Assembly: GCA_040902845.1 (NCBI GenBank)
Contig: JBBDWM010000016.1
Span: 1-64,000 of the forward strand
Reading direction: 5' to 3'
DNA: 64,000 bases
DNA from: JALYNX01 sp040902845
GTDB taxonomy: Bacteria > Actinomycetota > Acidimicrobiia > Spongiisociales > ZC4RG35
A model generated the notes under the pieces. It saw nothing but the letters and a program-made list of their open reading frames with translations, searched no databases and was not told where the DNA came from. Shown in pieces: positions 43,313 through 51,204 of the stretch. The position numbers were made by a program, and so were the translations under genes. Position 1 is the stretch's first letter; each line of letters starts with the position of its first letter.

Positions 43313-44811
43313 CCGACAACCAGCAGCGGCTCGCCGGGCCTTCGGACCTCGCCCCTGCGCAGACCCTCATCGACGCCGGTTTCGCCACAGAAATCGCCGA
43401 TGCTCCCTATCTCCACCACGGCCTGAACCTGGCCGACATGGCGCATGTCCTTGATCTCCAAGACAGGGGATTCGTACCGCCGGATGCGCTCCGAGACCTG
43501 GCGCGAGTGCTGCTGGAAGCACATGAAACGCGGCCGGAAGACTTCCCGTACAACCCGGAGTTCGGTGAGACCTACAACTGTCGCGAGAAGCATTTCTCGG
43601 AGACCATTGGAGATGCTTCGGGCTGGCTTCACGCCGGCCGCCCCCGACGCGAGGCTGGGCGGGTGGCAATTCGGCTGGTGCTGCGTCGGATGTGTGCCGA
43701 GCTCGCCGTTGCCGGTGCGAACTTCGTCGAGTCGATCGCATCCGTCGCTACCGACCACGCTGAGAGCTACATGGCGGACCAGACCTATCTCCAGCATGCG
43801 CAGCCGTCCACGTTTGGCCACTACCTCCTCGGCTTTGCCGCCCCGGCGGTTCGAGACGTTCGCCGGCTTCTGTCCGAGCTCGAATCGGTGAATCTGAGCC
43901 CAGGCGGTGCCGGGTGCGTCAACGGCACGAGACTGCTCGATGACCGCAGCCTTCTGTCTGGGTCTCTGGGGTTTCTCGGCATCATCGAGCACACCCGCGA
44001 CGCCATGTGGCAGACCGATGTTCTGGTCTCACTGCTGTCAATCACGACCAGCCTCGTATCGAACGCGAGCAAACTCGCCGAGGATCTCGAGATCTGGAGC
44101 AGTCCAGAATTCGATTACGTCGAGCTGGCTGGCCCATACACCCGCTCCAGCGTTCTGATGCCACAGAAGCGCAACCCATACGCCCTTTCGATCGTCCGTG
44201 GCGCGTCTGGTGTTCTGATCGGGCGTCTTTCAGGCTTCTTGTCCGTGATCAAGACACCCTCGGCCAGAAGTGACAACTACATCTACGCGTACGGCGAAGT
44301 GCCAAGGGCGATGGATCTGGCCCGCCGCAGCATTGACCTGATGACTGGTGTGATATCCACGGTCACGGTGAATCGTGAGCGACTGCATGAGCAACTCGAT
44401 CGGGGGTTCTCGCAATCCACCGATCTCGCCGAGTACGTCATGCTCGAGGCCGGCATCGACTACCGGACGGCGTATCGCGTTGTTGGCAACACCGTGCGAC
44501 GCGTGAGCCGAGAGGGACGGCGTGGTTTGGACATCACGGGTGCCGACATCGATGCAGCTGCGGTTGAGCTACTCGATGCCCCAATCGGTATGAGTGACGT
44601 CGACCTGACGGAGGTGCTCGACCCTCGGCACATTGTCCAGACACGCCGGGCGCAGGGCGGCGCGGCACCGGACGTCGTTGTTGGGATGGCAGCGGACCTC
44701 GCCGAGTCGGCCCGGGCGGCCCGAAATGAGGCCGAGCAGGTCCTGGCCGGATACGACCAGGCCGAGAATGAGGTTCTTCAGCGCACGAGGGAGGCTGCAG
44801 GTGGCGCTTGA
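43309..44811 (+). CDS. argininosuccinate lyase-like protein, XcbC-like
   Basis: 500 residues from ATG 43309, coupled to the PLP gene by ATGA. Superfamily signature SSVLMPQKRNPYAL (about 281-294), HAQPSTFGHYLLGFAAPA with the catalytic-region His, and LSPGGAGCVNGTRL. It belongs to the argininosuccinate lyase branch but sits in no arginine operon. In the bacterial coenzyme M pathway XcbC, of this branch, adds ammonia to sulfoacrylate to give cysteate. With comA, a second lyase and the PLP enzyme beside it, that is the likeliest role. Confidence 0.82.
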   Translation: MTDNQQRLAGPSDLAPAQTLIDAGFATEIADAPYLHHGLNLADMAHVLDLQDRGFVPPDALRDLARVLLEAHETRPEDFPYNPEFGETYNCREKHFSETIGDASGWLHAGRPRREAGRVAIRLVLRRMCAELAVAGANFVESIASVATDHAESYMADQTYLQHAQPSTFGHYLLGFAAPAVRDVRRLLSELESVNLSPGGAGCVNGTRLLDDRSLLSGSLGFLGIIEHTRDAMWQTDVLVSLLSITTSLVSNASKLAEDLEIWSSPEFDYVELAGPYTRSSVLMPQKRNPYALSIVRGASGVLIGRLSGFLSVIKTPSARSDNYIYAYGEVPRAMDLARRSIDLMTGVISTVTVNRERLHEQLDRGFSQSTDLAEYVMLEAGIDYRTAYRVVGNTVRRVSREGRRGLDITGADIDAAAVELLDAPIGMSDVDLTEVLDPRHIVQTRRAQGGAAPDVVVGMAADLAESARAARNEAEQVLAGYDQAENEVLQRTREAAGGA

Positions 44812-44812
44812 C

Positions 44813-45190
44813 TCATGCGACCGAGTACTCGAATTCGCAGCCAAGCGAGTTCGACACGAAACACACTCGGGATGCCCGATCTGCCAGCCACTGCAGGTCT
44901 GCAGACGGAATCCCAGACGATGCAACAACCGATATCCGACCGAATCGGAAACCGTCGAAGTCACCGAACGCCTCCACTTCGAGGTCGGTGAGGGGTTTAC
45001 CGTGTTTCTTGGCCATATGCGCGATCGCGATCGTGAAACACGATGCAACCGCCGTCAGCAGCATCTCCGTTGGCCGAGGACCGGTGTCGTCACCACCCTC
45101 CTCGCCAGGTTCATCAACCGCCAGCTCGAACTGTCGGACCTGTACGCGACACCGGTAACCGCCGTCCCAGCGGGAGGAGACACTTCTCAT
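44813..45190 (-). CDS. OsmC family protein
   Basis: 125 residues on the opposite strand to its neighbours. FELAVDEPGEEGGDDTGPRPTEMLLTAVASCFTIAIAHMAKKHG and CFVSNSLG show the OsmC fold with both redox cysteines (one in ASCF, one in RVCFVSN) used to reduce organic hydroperoxides or bind thiols. Its ATG at 45190 overlaps, divergently, the start of the DUF1116 gene at 45189, and no Shine-Dalgarno is visible, so it may be leaderless. The frame continues far upstream but without homology. Confidence 0.82.
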   Translation of the reverse strand: MRSVSSRWDGGYRCRVQVRQFELAVDEPGEEGGDDTGPRPTEMLLTAVASCFTIAIAHMAKKHGKPLTDLEVEAFGDFDGFRFGRISVVASSGIPSADLQWLADRASRVCFVSNSLGCEFEYSVA

Positions 45191-46625
45191 GGATGAGCAG
45201 TTTATGTCCGGGTCGCAAGTGCCTCGCCTTCCTCGCAGTATCCGGGTCGTCAACGTAGGCCTCGATTTGCTCGCCGACTCCATCCGCCGCCAGGGAGGCG
45301 ACGTGGTGACAGTCGATTGGCGGATACCCGCAGCCGGCGACGAGCTGGTCATCGAGGCGCTCGAGCGACTGATGGGACGGCATGCCGCGCAGATCGACGC
45401 CGCGAACGCCGAAGTCTTCCGACGCCTTGATACGGCGTCACCAAAGCTCACCGGCGTGGCAACGGCGTTAGATGTCGTCCCGGGAATGACTGATCGGACG
45501 ATCCTCCATTCGGGTCCTCCTCTCGCGTGGGCCGAGTTCTGTGATCCGCTCCGCCGGTCGGTTCGGGCGACGGTGATGGCTGAGGGTTGGGCCCGCGACC
45601 GGGACGAGGCCGAAAAGCTCGTTGCGTCGGGCGGAGTCGCGCTCGACTCGGCCAATCACCATGCCACGGTTGTTCCTATGGCCGCTGCGATCGGGCCGAC
45701 CGCGTCGGTCTTCGTGGTCGGATTCGACGACTACTGGGCCTACTCGCCGATCAATCAAGGACCGGGCAAGACGGCGTGGTTTGGTGTCGACGAAACGGAG
45801 GCTGTGGAACATCTGGTGTGGTTGGCAGAGGTTGCCGGGCCGATACTCAGCACTGCGATCTCGTCGGCAGGCCCGATTGATGTCTTTGCGATGGCGACCC
45901 AGGGCCTCCACATGGGTGACGACCTCCACATGCGAACGCAGGCCACTGGCAACTTGTTGCTACGCCATCTCTTTGGTGACCTCATCGAGACGTCTGCCAG
46001 TCAGCTGGCGGAATTCGCTCGGTTCTGGAGCGCGAACCACCTGTTCTTCCTCAACATCGCCATGGCGGCCGCCAAGGCAACGACGACGTGGGCAGCGGAG
46101 GTGCCCGACTCGAGCGTTGTCACTGCGATGGCCCGCAACGGGACAACGTTCGGAATTCGGGTCGCCGGCGCCGGCGATGATTGGTTCATCGCGCCGGCGC
46201 CTCCGGTTCAACAGGCAATGCATTACTCCGGATACGGGCCCGAGACCAGTGCCCCTGACATCGGCGACAGCGCAGTGCTCGAGCTCGTCGGCCTCGGAGG
46301 GCCGGCAGCAGCCGGAGCCCCAGCGGTCGCGGCATTTGTGGGCGGCACGATGGCCGACGCCGAGGCCGTGACCGAGCAAATGTCCCACATCTCGGTCGGC
46401 AGAAGCAGTCGCTTCACAATTCCGACACTCAATTACGTGGGAACTCCAGTGGGTATCGACATCCGAAAGGTCGTCGAGCTTCAGATCACTCCTTCCGTCA
46501 ACACCGGAATCCTCCACAAGACAGACGGAATCGGCCAGGTCGGAGCCGGAGTTGCTGTCGCCCCGATCGGCGTGTTTCGAGAGGCGCTGCTCGCCCTCGA
46601 TGCGAGAATGCAAGGACGTCGGTAG
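45189..46625 (+). CDS. DUF1116 protein (YlbE/AllG-like carbamoyltransferase subunit)
   Basis: 478 residues. IRVVNVGLDLLADSIRRQGGDVVTVDWRIPAAGD, NRPMHGD-like regions and the long Ala/Gly-rich C-terminal half match DUF1116. In E. coli YlbE (AllG) is part of oxamate carbamoyltransferase with FdrA and YlbF. A strong GGAGGAG site lies upstream of the ATG. The gene is followed by DUF2877, and the matching FdrA is on the minus strand at 32725-34269. The carbamoyl acceptor or donor of this version is unknown. Confidence 0.85.
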   Translation: MDEQFMSGSQVPRLPRSIRVVNVGLDLLADSIRRQGGDVVTVDWRIPAAGDELVIEALERLMGRHAAQIDAANAEVFRRLDTASPKLTGVATALDVVPGMTDRTILHSGPPLAWAEFCDPLRRSVRATVMAEGWARDRDEAEKLVASGGVALDSANHHATVVPMAAAIGPTASVFVVGFDDYWAYSPINQGPGKTAWFGVDETEAVEHLVWLAEVAGPILSTAISSAGPIDVFAMATQGLHMGDDLHMRTQATGNLLLRHLFGDLIETSASQLAEFARFWSANHLFFLNIAMAAAKATTTWAAEVPDSSVVTAMARNGTTFGIRVAGAGDDWFIAPAPPVQQAMHYSGYGPETSAPDIGDSAVLELVGLGGPAAAGAPAVAAFVGGTMADAEAVTEQMSHISVGRSSRFTIPTLNYVGTPVGIDIRKVVELQITPSVNTGILHKTDGIGQVGAGVAVAPIGVFREALLALDARMQGRR

Positions 46626-46629
46626 CCCG

Positions 46630-47454
46630 GTGCTGCTGACGGCGTTGACGATCGGCGCCTTTGCCGAATCCGCGCTGCGAACGTCAGCCGGCCTCTGGAA
46701 GGTAGTGGCGTCGTTCGAAAAAGCGGCCTATCTCGCGCACGACTCAGAGGTCATCGTCGTCACCTCTAGGCAGGTGCCACCAGGGCCCCTGTATGTGACC
46801 GTCGATGCTGACCGCGTCCTCGCGAAGGATGGAGCTGCCGTCAACTTCGAAAAGGGTCACCTCGAACTGGGCCCGCAGTCGGTCAACCTCACATCAGCCG
46901 ACGTATGGACAGGCGTGCTTCCGGACCCGGGGCGTCTGATCGCTCAGCGAGCGATGATCATGACCGCACTCGCCCCGGTGGCCGGCCAGTCCGCCCTCGC
47001 CGCGGCGCCATACTCGCGGCCGGCGAACGAGATTATGGAGTGGCTTCAGCAGCGGGACTTCGACGGGATCGCCCGGTCCATTGTCGGACTCGGGCCTGGG
47101 TTCACGCCGGCAGGAGACGATGCACTCGCCGGTCTGCTCGTGACCACGGTCGCCCAGGGACGGCTCGTTCCTGGAGAGTGGCTCATCGATCCGGAGACAG
47201 CCCGGAGAACCAGTCTGATGAGCCTCGCGTTCGTGCGATGCGCTGCCGCCGGTCAGGCGATTGCCCCCGTTCATGACGTGCTCATGGCCGGGGCAGCAGG
47301 CAAAGCGACGGCTTGTCGTGCGGCGTGTGCAGAGCTTGCCTCTGTTGGTGCAACGTCGGGCGCCGACATCGCCTTCGGGATGTGGGCCGGGCTCCAGACG
47401 CCCAATGAGCTGAGCGCCCTGCGATCCCGACCTTTCAATCCCTTGCTATCGTGA
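46630..47454 (+). CDS. DUF2877 protein (YlbF/AllH-like carbamoyltransferase subunit)
   Basis: About 274 residues from GTG 46630, four bases after the DUF1116 stop; ATG 46600 is an alternative that overlaps it. The motif GLGPGFTPAGDDALAGLL is characteristic of DUF2877. YlbF (AllH) is the third subunit of E. coli oxamate carbamoyltransferase. Same-strand order DUF1116-DUF2877 is the same as in that system, which supports a functional FdrA-DUF1116-DUF2877 complex here. Confidence 0.83.
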   Translation: MLLTALTIGAFAESALRTSAGLWKVVASFEKAAYLAHDSEVIVVTSRQVPPGPLYVTVDADRVLAKDGAAVNFEKGHLELGPQSVNLTSADVWTGVLPDPGRLIAQRAMIMTALAPVAGQSALAAAPYSRPANEIMEWLQQRDFDGIARSIVGLGPGFTPAGDDALAGLLVTTVAQGRLVPGEWLIDPETARRTSLMSLAFVRCAAAGQAIAPVHDVLMAGAAGKATACRAACAELASVGATSGADIAFGMWAGLQTPNELSALRSRPFNPLLS

Positions 47455-47486
47455 CCGTCGCTGTTCGGGCAGTAGGAGGTCAAACC

Positions 47487-48461
47487 ATGCCAACACTGCA
47501 CGATTCCCGACCCACGGCCGAACACGTCATCACGGCGTCCCAGTTTGACCGGGACAGCCTCCTTGATCTCTTCGCTACCGCACGACGCATGGAGAGCGCC
47601 GTCGCTCGGCGCGAGAAGTTAGTTGTGTTGCAGGGCGCTCTTCTTGGGAATCTCTTCTTCGAGCCGAGCACCCGCACGCGACTGAGCTTCGGAGCGGCGT
47701 TCCAGCGCCTCGGAGGCTCTGTGCTCGACACGACAGGAATGGCTTTCTCATCGATGGCGAAGGGGGAGTCCCTCCGCGACACGGCACGCGTCATCTCGGG
47801 ATATGTCGATGTCATCGTTATTCGGCATCCAGAACGTGGCTCGGCAGCCGAGTTTGCTGCGGCATCGGTCGTACCCGTGATCAATGGAGGGGACGGACCA
47901 GGCGAGCACCCGACGCAAGCGTTGCTAGACGTCTACACGATCCAGAAAGAGATCGGACGGCTGGACCAGCTGGTCGTAGCGTTTGTTGGCGACCTTCGGT
48001 ACGGCCGAACCGTGCATTCGCTGATCAGGGCGCTCTCCAATTTCGAGGGGATAACGGCGCGACTCGTGGCGCCTGACAGCCTCCAATTGCCTGACGAACT
48101 TGAAACCGAGATGACTGCTCGAGGCATGAAGCTCACCCGACACTCCGCGATGCCGGAAGGCCTGGCCGACGCCCACGTTGTGTACATGACCCGCCTTCAG
48201 AAGGAGCGGATGCCCGAATCCGAAAGGGCTTCCATGTCGGCCGACTTCGTGCTGAACGTGAAGCGGGTCGACTCCTGGTGTCGAGACGAGGTTGTCATCA
48301 TGCATCCACTCCCGCGCGACAGCAACGCTCCCGTATGCGAACTCAGCGAGGATCTCGACTCAGACCCACGGCTCGCCATCTTTCGCCAGACTGATAACGG
48401 GATCCCGGTGCGAATGGCGCTGTTTGCACATGTCATGGGCGTCGCCCAGGAGATTCCATAA
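47487..48461 (+). CDS. pyrB: aspartate carbamoyltransferase catalytic chain
   Basis: 324 residues from ATG 47487, which has AGGAGGT upstream; the frame opens earlier at 47451. Carbamoyl-phosphate site FFEPSTRTRLSF (about 56-67), SSMAKGESLRDT and GDGPGEHPTQALLDVYTI. The aspartate-contacting residues are kept: DLRYGRTVHSL, VYMTRLQKERM and HPLPRD, so it looks like a true ATCase, not a YgeW-type paralogue. In this setting, beside DUF1116/DUF2877 and far from pyr genes, it may run in either direction between carbamoyl phosphate and carbamoyl aspartate. Confidence 0.85.
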   Translation: MPTLHDSRPTAEHVITASQFDRDSLLDLFATARRMESAVARREKLVVLQGALLGNLFFEPSTRTRLSFGAAFQRLGGSVLDTTGMAFSSMAKGESLRDTARVISGYVDVIVIRHPERGSAAEFAAASVVPVINGGDGPGEHPTQALLDVYTIQKEIGRLDQLVVAFVGDLRYGRTVHSLIRALSNFEGITARLVAPDSLQLPDELETEMTARGMKLTRHSAMPEGLADAHVVYMTRLQKERMPESERASMSADFVLNVKRVDSWCRDEVVIMHPLPRDSNAPVCELSEDLDSDPRLAIFRQTDNGIPVRMALFAHVMGVAQEIP

Positions 48462-48484
48462 CCCCACGCCACGCGTGGCACGAT

Positions 48485-48700
48485 GCCCCCTCCCGGCTTC
48501 GCCGGCTCTCCCCCCAACGGTGGGAGAAACATTTCCTCCCCCAGGTGCGGAGCGACGTTGGGGGAGGTGGATTGACCGAAGGCCAAGACGGAGGGGGCAC
48601 CCCTGACGCGTGGCGGCATGGACCCCACATTTCCTCCCCCAGGAGCGGAGCGACGTTGGGGGAGGTGCCGCCATAGGCGACGGAGGGGGCACGCACCCGC
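48485..48700. repeat. GC-rich imperfect repeat array next to the scaffold gap
   Basis: Two units, about 48530-48600 and 48628-48692, share ATTTCCTCCCCCAGG, GCGGAGCGACGTTGGGGGAGG and GACGGAGGGGGCAC with different middles; a related partial unit (CCCCCTCCCGGCTTCGCCGG) precedes them. CTCCCCCA...TGGGGGAG forms a hairpin in each. It lies between converging genes and may act as a terminator. Only two full units are present, so it is not a CRISPR array. Confidence 0.75.
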
Positions 48701-48733
48701 CCCGAATTGATCAGAAGGTTGAACCTCTGCGGC

Positions 48734-50085
48734 TCAATCTGTAGGGGCGCTCAGCCAGGCCAGCACCTGGTCCTGGACCTCGGGATCGTGGAGCAGGTCG
48801 AAATGCCNNNNNNNNNNNNNNNNNNNNNNNNNNNNNNNNNNNNNNNNNNNNNNNNNNNNNNNNNNNNNNNNNNNNNNNNNNNNNNNNNNNNNNNNNNNNN
48901 NNNNNNNAGCCAGGCCAGCACCTGGTCCTGGACCTCGGGATCGTGGAGCAGGTCGAAATGCCGGTGCCCACCGAGCACCTGAACGTCCGTTGCCTCGATG
49001 CGACGTCGTCGCCCTTGACCGGTGCCGCTCGCTGCACGGACCATCAGGTCGCCGACCAGCGCCCCAACCGGGTGGGCCGGGTCCGAGGTGATCACTGCGG
49101 CTACGAAATGATGGTCGGCGCCCTCGAAAAGCGGCACGTTGCTCACAGTGTTGTGAAGCAAAGCGTCAGGTTCAACGTCCCGCCAATCGTCCTCGACGAC
49201 GGCACCGAAGCGAAGGTCCTTGATCCCCGCGCTTCTTGCGTCCAGGAAATCAGCAAGCGGACTGCTCTCGGGTGTGGCTCGGAGGCCCCACGAGACGACA
49301 TTCACCGCCTTCTCCAGCGGCGCTCCGAGGTGAGGCGTGCCCACCGTGACCACCTTGTCCACGGTGTCCACCCAACTTTGCTGCTCAGCCTGTCCGACGT
49401 GACAGGCACTTCGGATCACGAGACCGCCCATCGAATGGCCAACCAGGGCCATCGATTCGATGTGGGTAGGCCAGGATCGCCAGACCTGTTCGATTAACCG
49501 GGCCAGTTCGGTGCCGTTCTCCGAGACGTGCCTGCCCGTGTTGTACCGGACCATGACCGGAGTCACGGATGTGTCGGCCGTGAACTGTTCCCAGAGCCCG
49601 GCCTGCTCACCCTTCCCCTGCCAGCAACTCTCGGTTCGACCCAGCCCGTGGACTAGCACGACCAATCTGGGTGTCGCCGATGGGAAGCTTTGGGCGAGAT
49701 CCGCGGGCGTGAGATGAATTAGGGTTCCGTCGGGGTTGCGCAGACCCATCTCGATGCGCAGGTCATTTCCTCTTTGCTCGAGCTCATCGCCCCAGGTGGC
49801 GTTGATCGCAGCTTGCACCCGGCTCCCGAAGCGCGTCTCCGAGAAAAGCTCGTCTCGGCTGCTAGCGACCATCGCTCCCAGCCCCACTGATGTTCCCGCC
49901 GCGGAGCCGGTCAAACGGATCGCTTCGTAGATGGTCGCGATGGTGGCGTCGAGCATGCGTCGAGCTGGTTCCCCGGCCGACCCCGTCCAGCGCAGCGAGC
50001 GGTCGGCGATGGCCCGATGCATACCCTCGACCGGCGCCGTGACTCGGTCGACGACCAGGGCGATGAGTTCGCCTAAACCCCGCAT
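48734..50085 (-). CDS. alpha/beta hydrolase, lipase-like, interrupted by the scaffold gap
   Basis: MRGLGELIALVVDRV start; 50085 is the first ATG giving family-like sequence. After a helical N-terminal region comes VVLVHGLGRTESCW (oxyanion loop), the nucleophile elbow VGHSMGGLVIRSA (Ser near residue 217), TVGTPHLGAPLEK and a late GHRHFDLLHDPEV with the catalytic His. Lipase/esterase of the PGAP1-like or LipA type, probably cytoplasmic since no signal peptide is evident. If the 55-base duplicate flanking the Ns is collapsed, the frame ends ...VLAWLSAPTD with a stop at 48734-48736 and the gene is intact. Confidence 0.75.
48753..48807. repeat. 55-base contig end identical to the sequence after the gap
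   Basis: The 55 bases 48753-48807 before the N run are identical to 48908-48962 after it. Both lie in the 3' end of the same hydrolase gene, so the two contigs most likely overlap here. Confidence 0.9.
48808..48907. other. 100-N scaffold gap
   Basis: Exactly 100 Ns, the conventional placeholder for a gap of unknown size. It interrupts the C terminus of the hydrolase gene. Confidence 0.99.
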
Positions 50086-50169
50086 CTCGTTGACCTGGTC
50101 ATGTTCTCTCAAGGTAAGGACGGTAACGCCAGTGCTGCACTCTCCTGTCGGGGGCGGAATACTTGGCGG

Positions 50170-51186
50170 ATGCGCGCACTGGTTGTCCACGGGCCGGGGG
50201 ATGCCCGGGTCGATGAAGTGGAGGATCCGCTCGCCGCGGTCGGCCAGGTGGTGGTCGACGTCGAGCGGGTCGGCATCTGCGGTACCGACGTCGAGTTCTA
50301 TACCGGTGAGATGGCCTATCTGCGGCAGGGCCACGCCAGCTACCCGCTGCGCATCGGCCACGAGTGGGTGGGCCGGGTCACCGCCTTGGGTGACGGAGCG
50401 GACCCGTCCTGGCTGGGCAAGAGGGTCACCGGGGACACCATGCTCGGATGTGGGAACTGTGAGCGTTGCCGCCGCGGCCGCCACCATATCTGCGAATTCC
50501 GCCATGAGATCGGAATTCGTGGCGGTTGGCCGGGCGCCCTGGCCGAACAACTGGTTGTGCCCGTCTCTGCCCTCTACCAGATACCCGAGTCGGTATCGCT
50601 GGCGGCGGCGGCGATGGTCGAGCCGGGGGCGGGTGCGGTCCGCTCGGTCAACGCCGCCTCTCTCGAGCCCGGACGGCGACTCCTGATCTACGGTCCGGGG
50701 ACGATCGGGCTCCTTGCCGCCCAGTTTGCCCTGGCCAGAGGTGTCGAAGTCCACGTCGTCGGCATCGAGAACACCAGCCTCGAGCTGGCACGCTCCGTTG
50801 GGGTTCACGGGGCCTACCTCGATGCTGAAGACTTACCCTCGACCTTTGATGCAGTGATCGACGCCACCAACGATGCCGGTATCCCGGCAGCCAGCTTGCG
50901 TTGGGTCGAGCCGGGAGGCCGTGTGATCCTGGTCGGCCTCTCAGGTGAGCCCAGCCTGCTCGACAGTCGTCAGATCACCCTCGGCGACGTGACGGTTGTC
51001 GGGATCCTCGGTGGGTCGGCAGGGATCGGTGAGGCGATAGCGGCCTACACCGACGGACGGGTGGTGCCCGATGCCTTGGTGTCAGAGGTGATCAGTCTCG
51101 AGGAGGTCGCCAGCAGGTTGGAAGGGGAGCGGGGAGCGAGCGCCGGCATCGGCCCCAAAGTCCATGTCGATCCCCGAGTCGTCTGA
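50170..51186 (+). CDS. zinc-dependent alcohol/sugar dehydrogenase (MDR family)
   Basis: 338 residues from ATG 50170; 23 additional upstream residues do not look like the family. GICGTDVEFYTGEM with the catalytic zinc Cys, GHEWVGRV, the structural-zinc block CGNCERCRRGRHHIC, and a Rossmann motif YGPGTIGLLAAQFA. This set is typical of L-threonine or polyol dehydrogenase-like MDR enzymes. No neighbour indicates a substrate. It is divergent from the lipase-like gene, with the two starts about 85 bases apart. Confidence 0.83.
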   Translation: MRALVVHGPGDARVDEVEDPLAAVGQVVVDVERVGICGTDVEFYTGEMAYLRQGHASYPLRIGHEWVGRVTALGDGADPSWLGKRVTGDTMLGCGNCERCRRGRHHICEFRHEIGIRGGWPGALAEQLVVPVSALYQIPESVSLAAAAMVEPGAGAVRSVNAASLEPGRRLLIYGPGTIGLLAAQFALARGVEVHVVGIENTSLELARSVGVHGAYLDAEDLPSTFDAVIDATNDAGIPAASLRWVEPGGRVILVGLSGEPSLLDSRQITLGDVTVVGILGGSAGIGEAIAAYTDGRVVPDALVSEVISLEEVASRLEGERGASAGIGPKVHVDPRVV

Positions 51187-51204
51187 GTTTCGGCGGAGCG
51201 ATGC

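Noticed and set aside
43309..44811. Argininosuccinate lyase of arginine synthesis (argH)
   Set aside because: No arg genes are nearby and it is translationally coupled to ComA-linked sulfonate genes, so the coenzyme M lyase role is more likely.
48751..50808. 685-residue open frame reading through the N gap
   Set aside because: It includes translated Ns, a duplicated C-terminal peptide and antisense sequence over the dehydrogenase. The supported gene is 48734-50085 with the duplicate collapsed.
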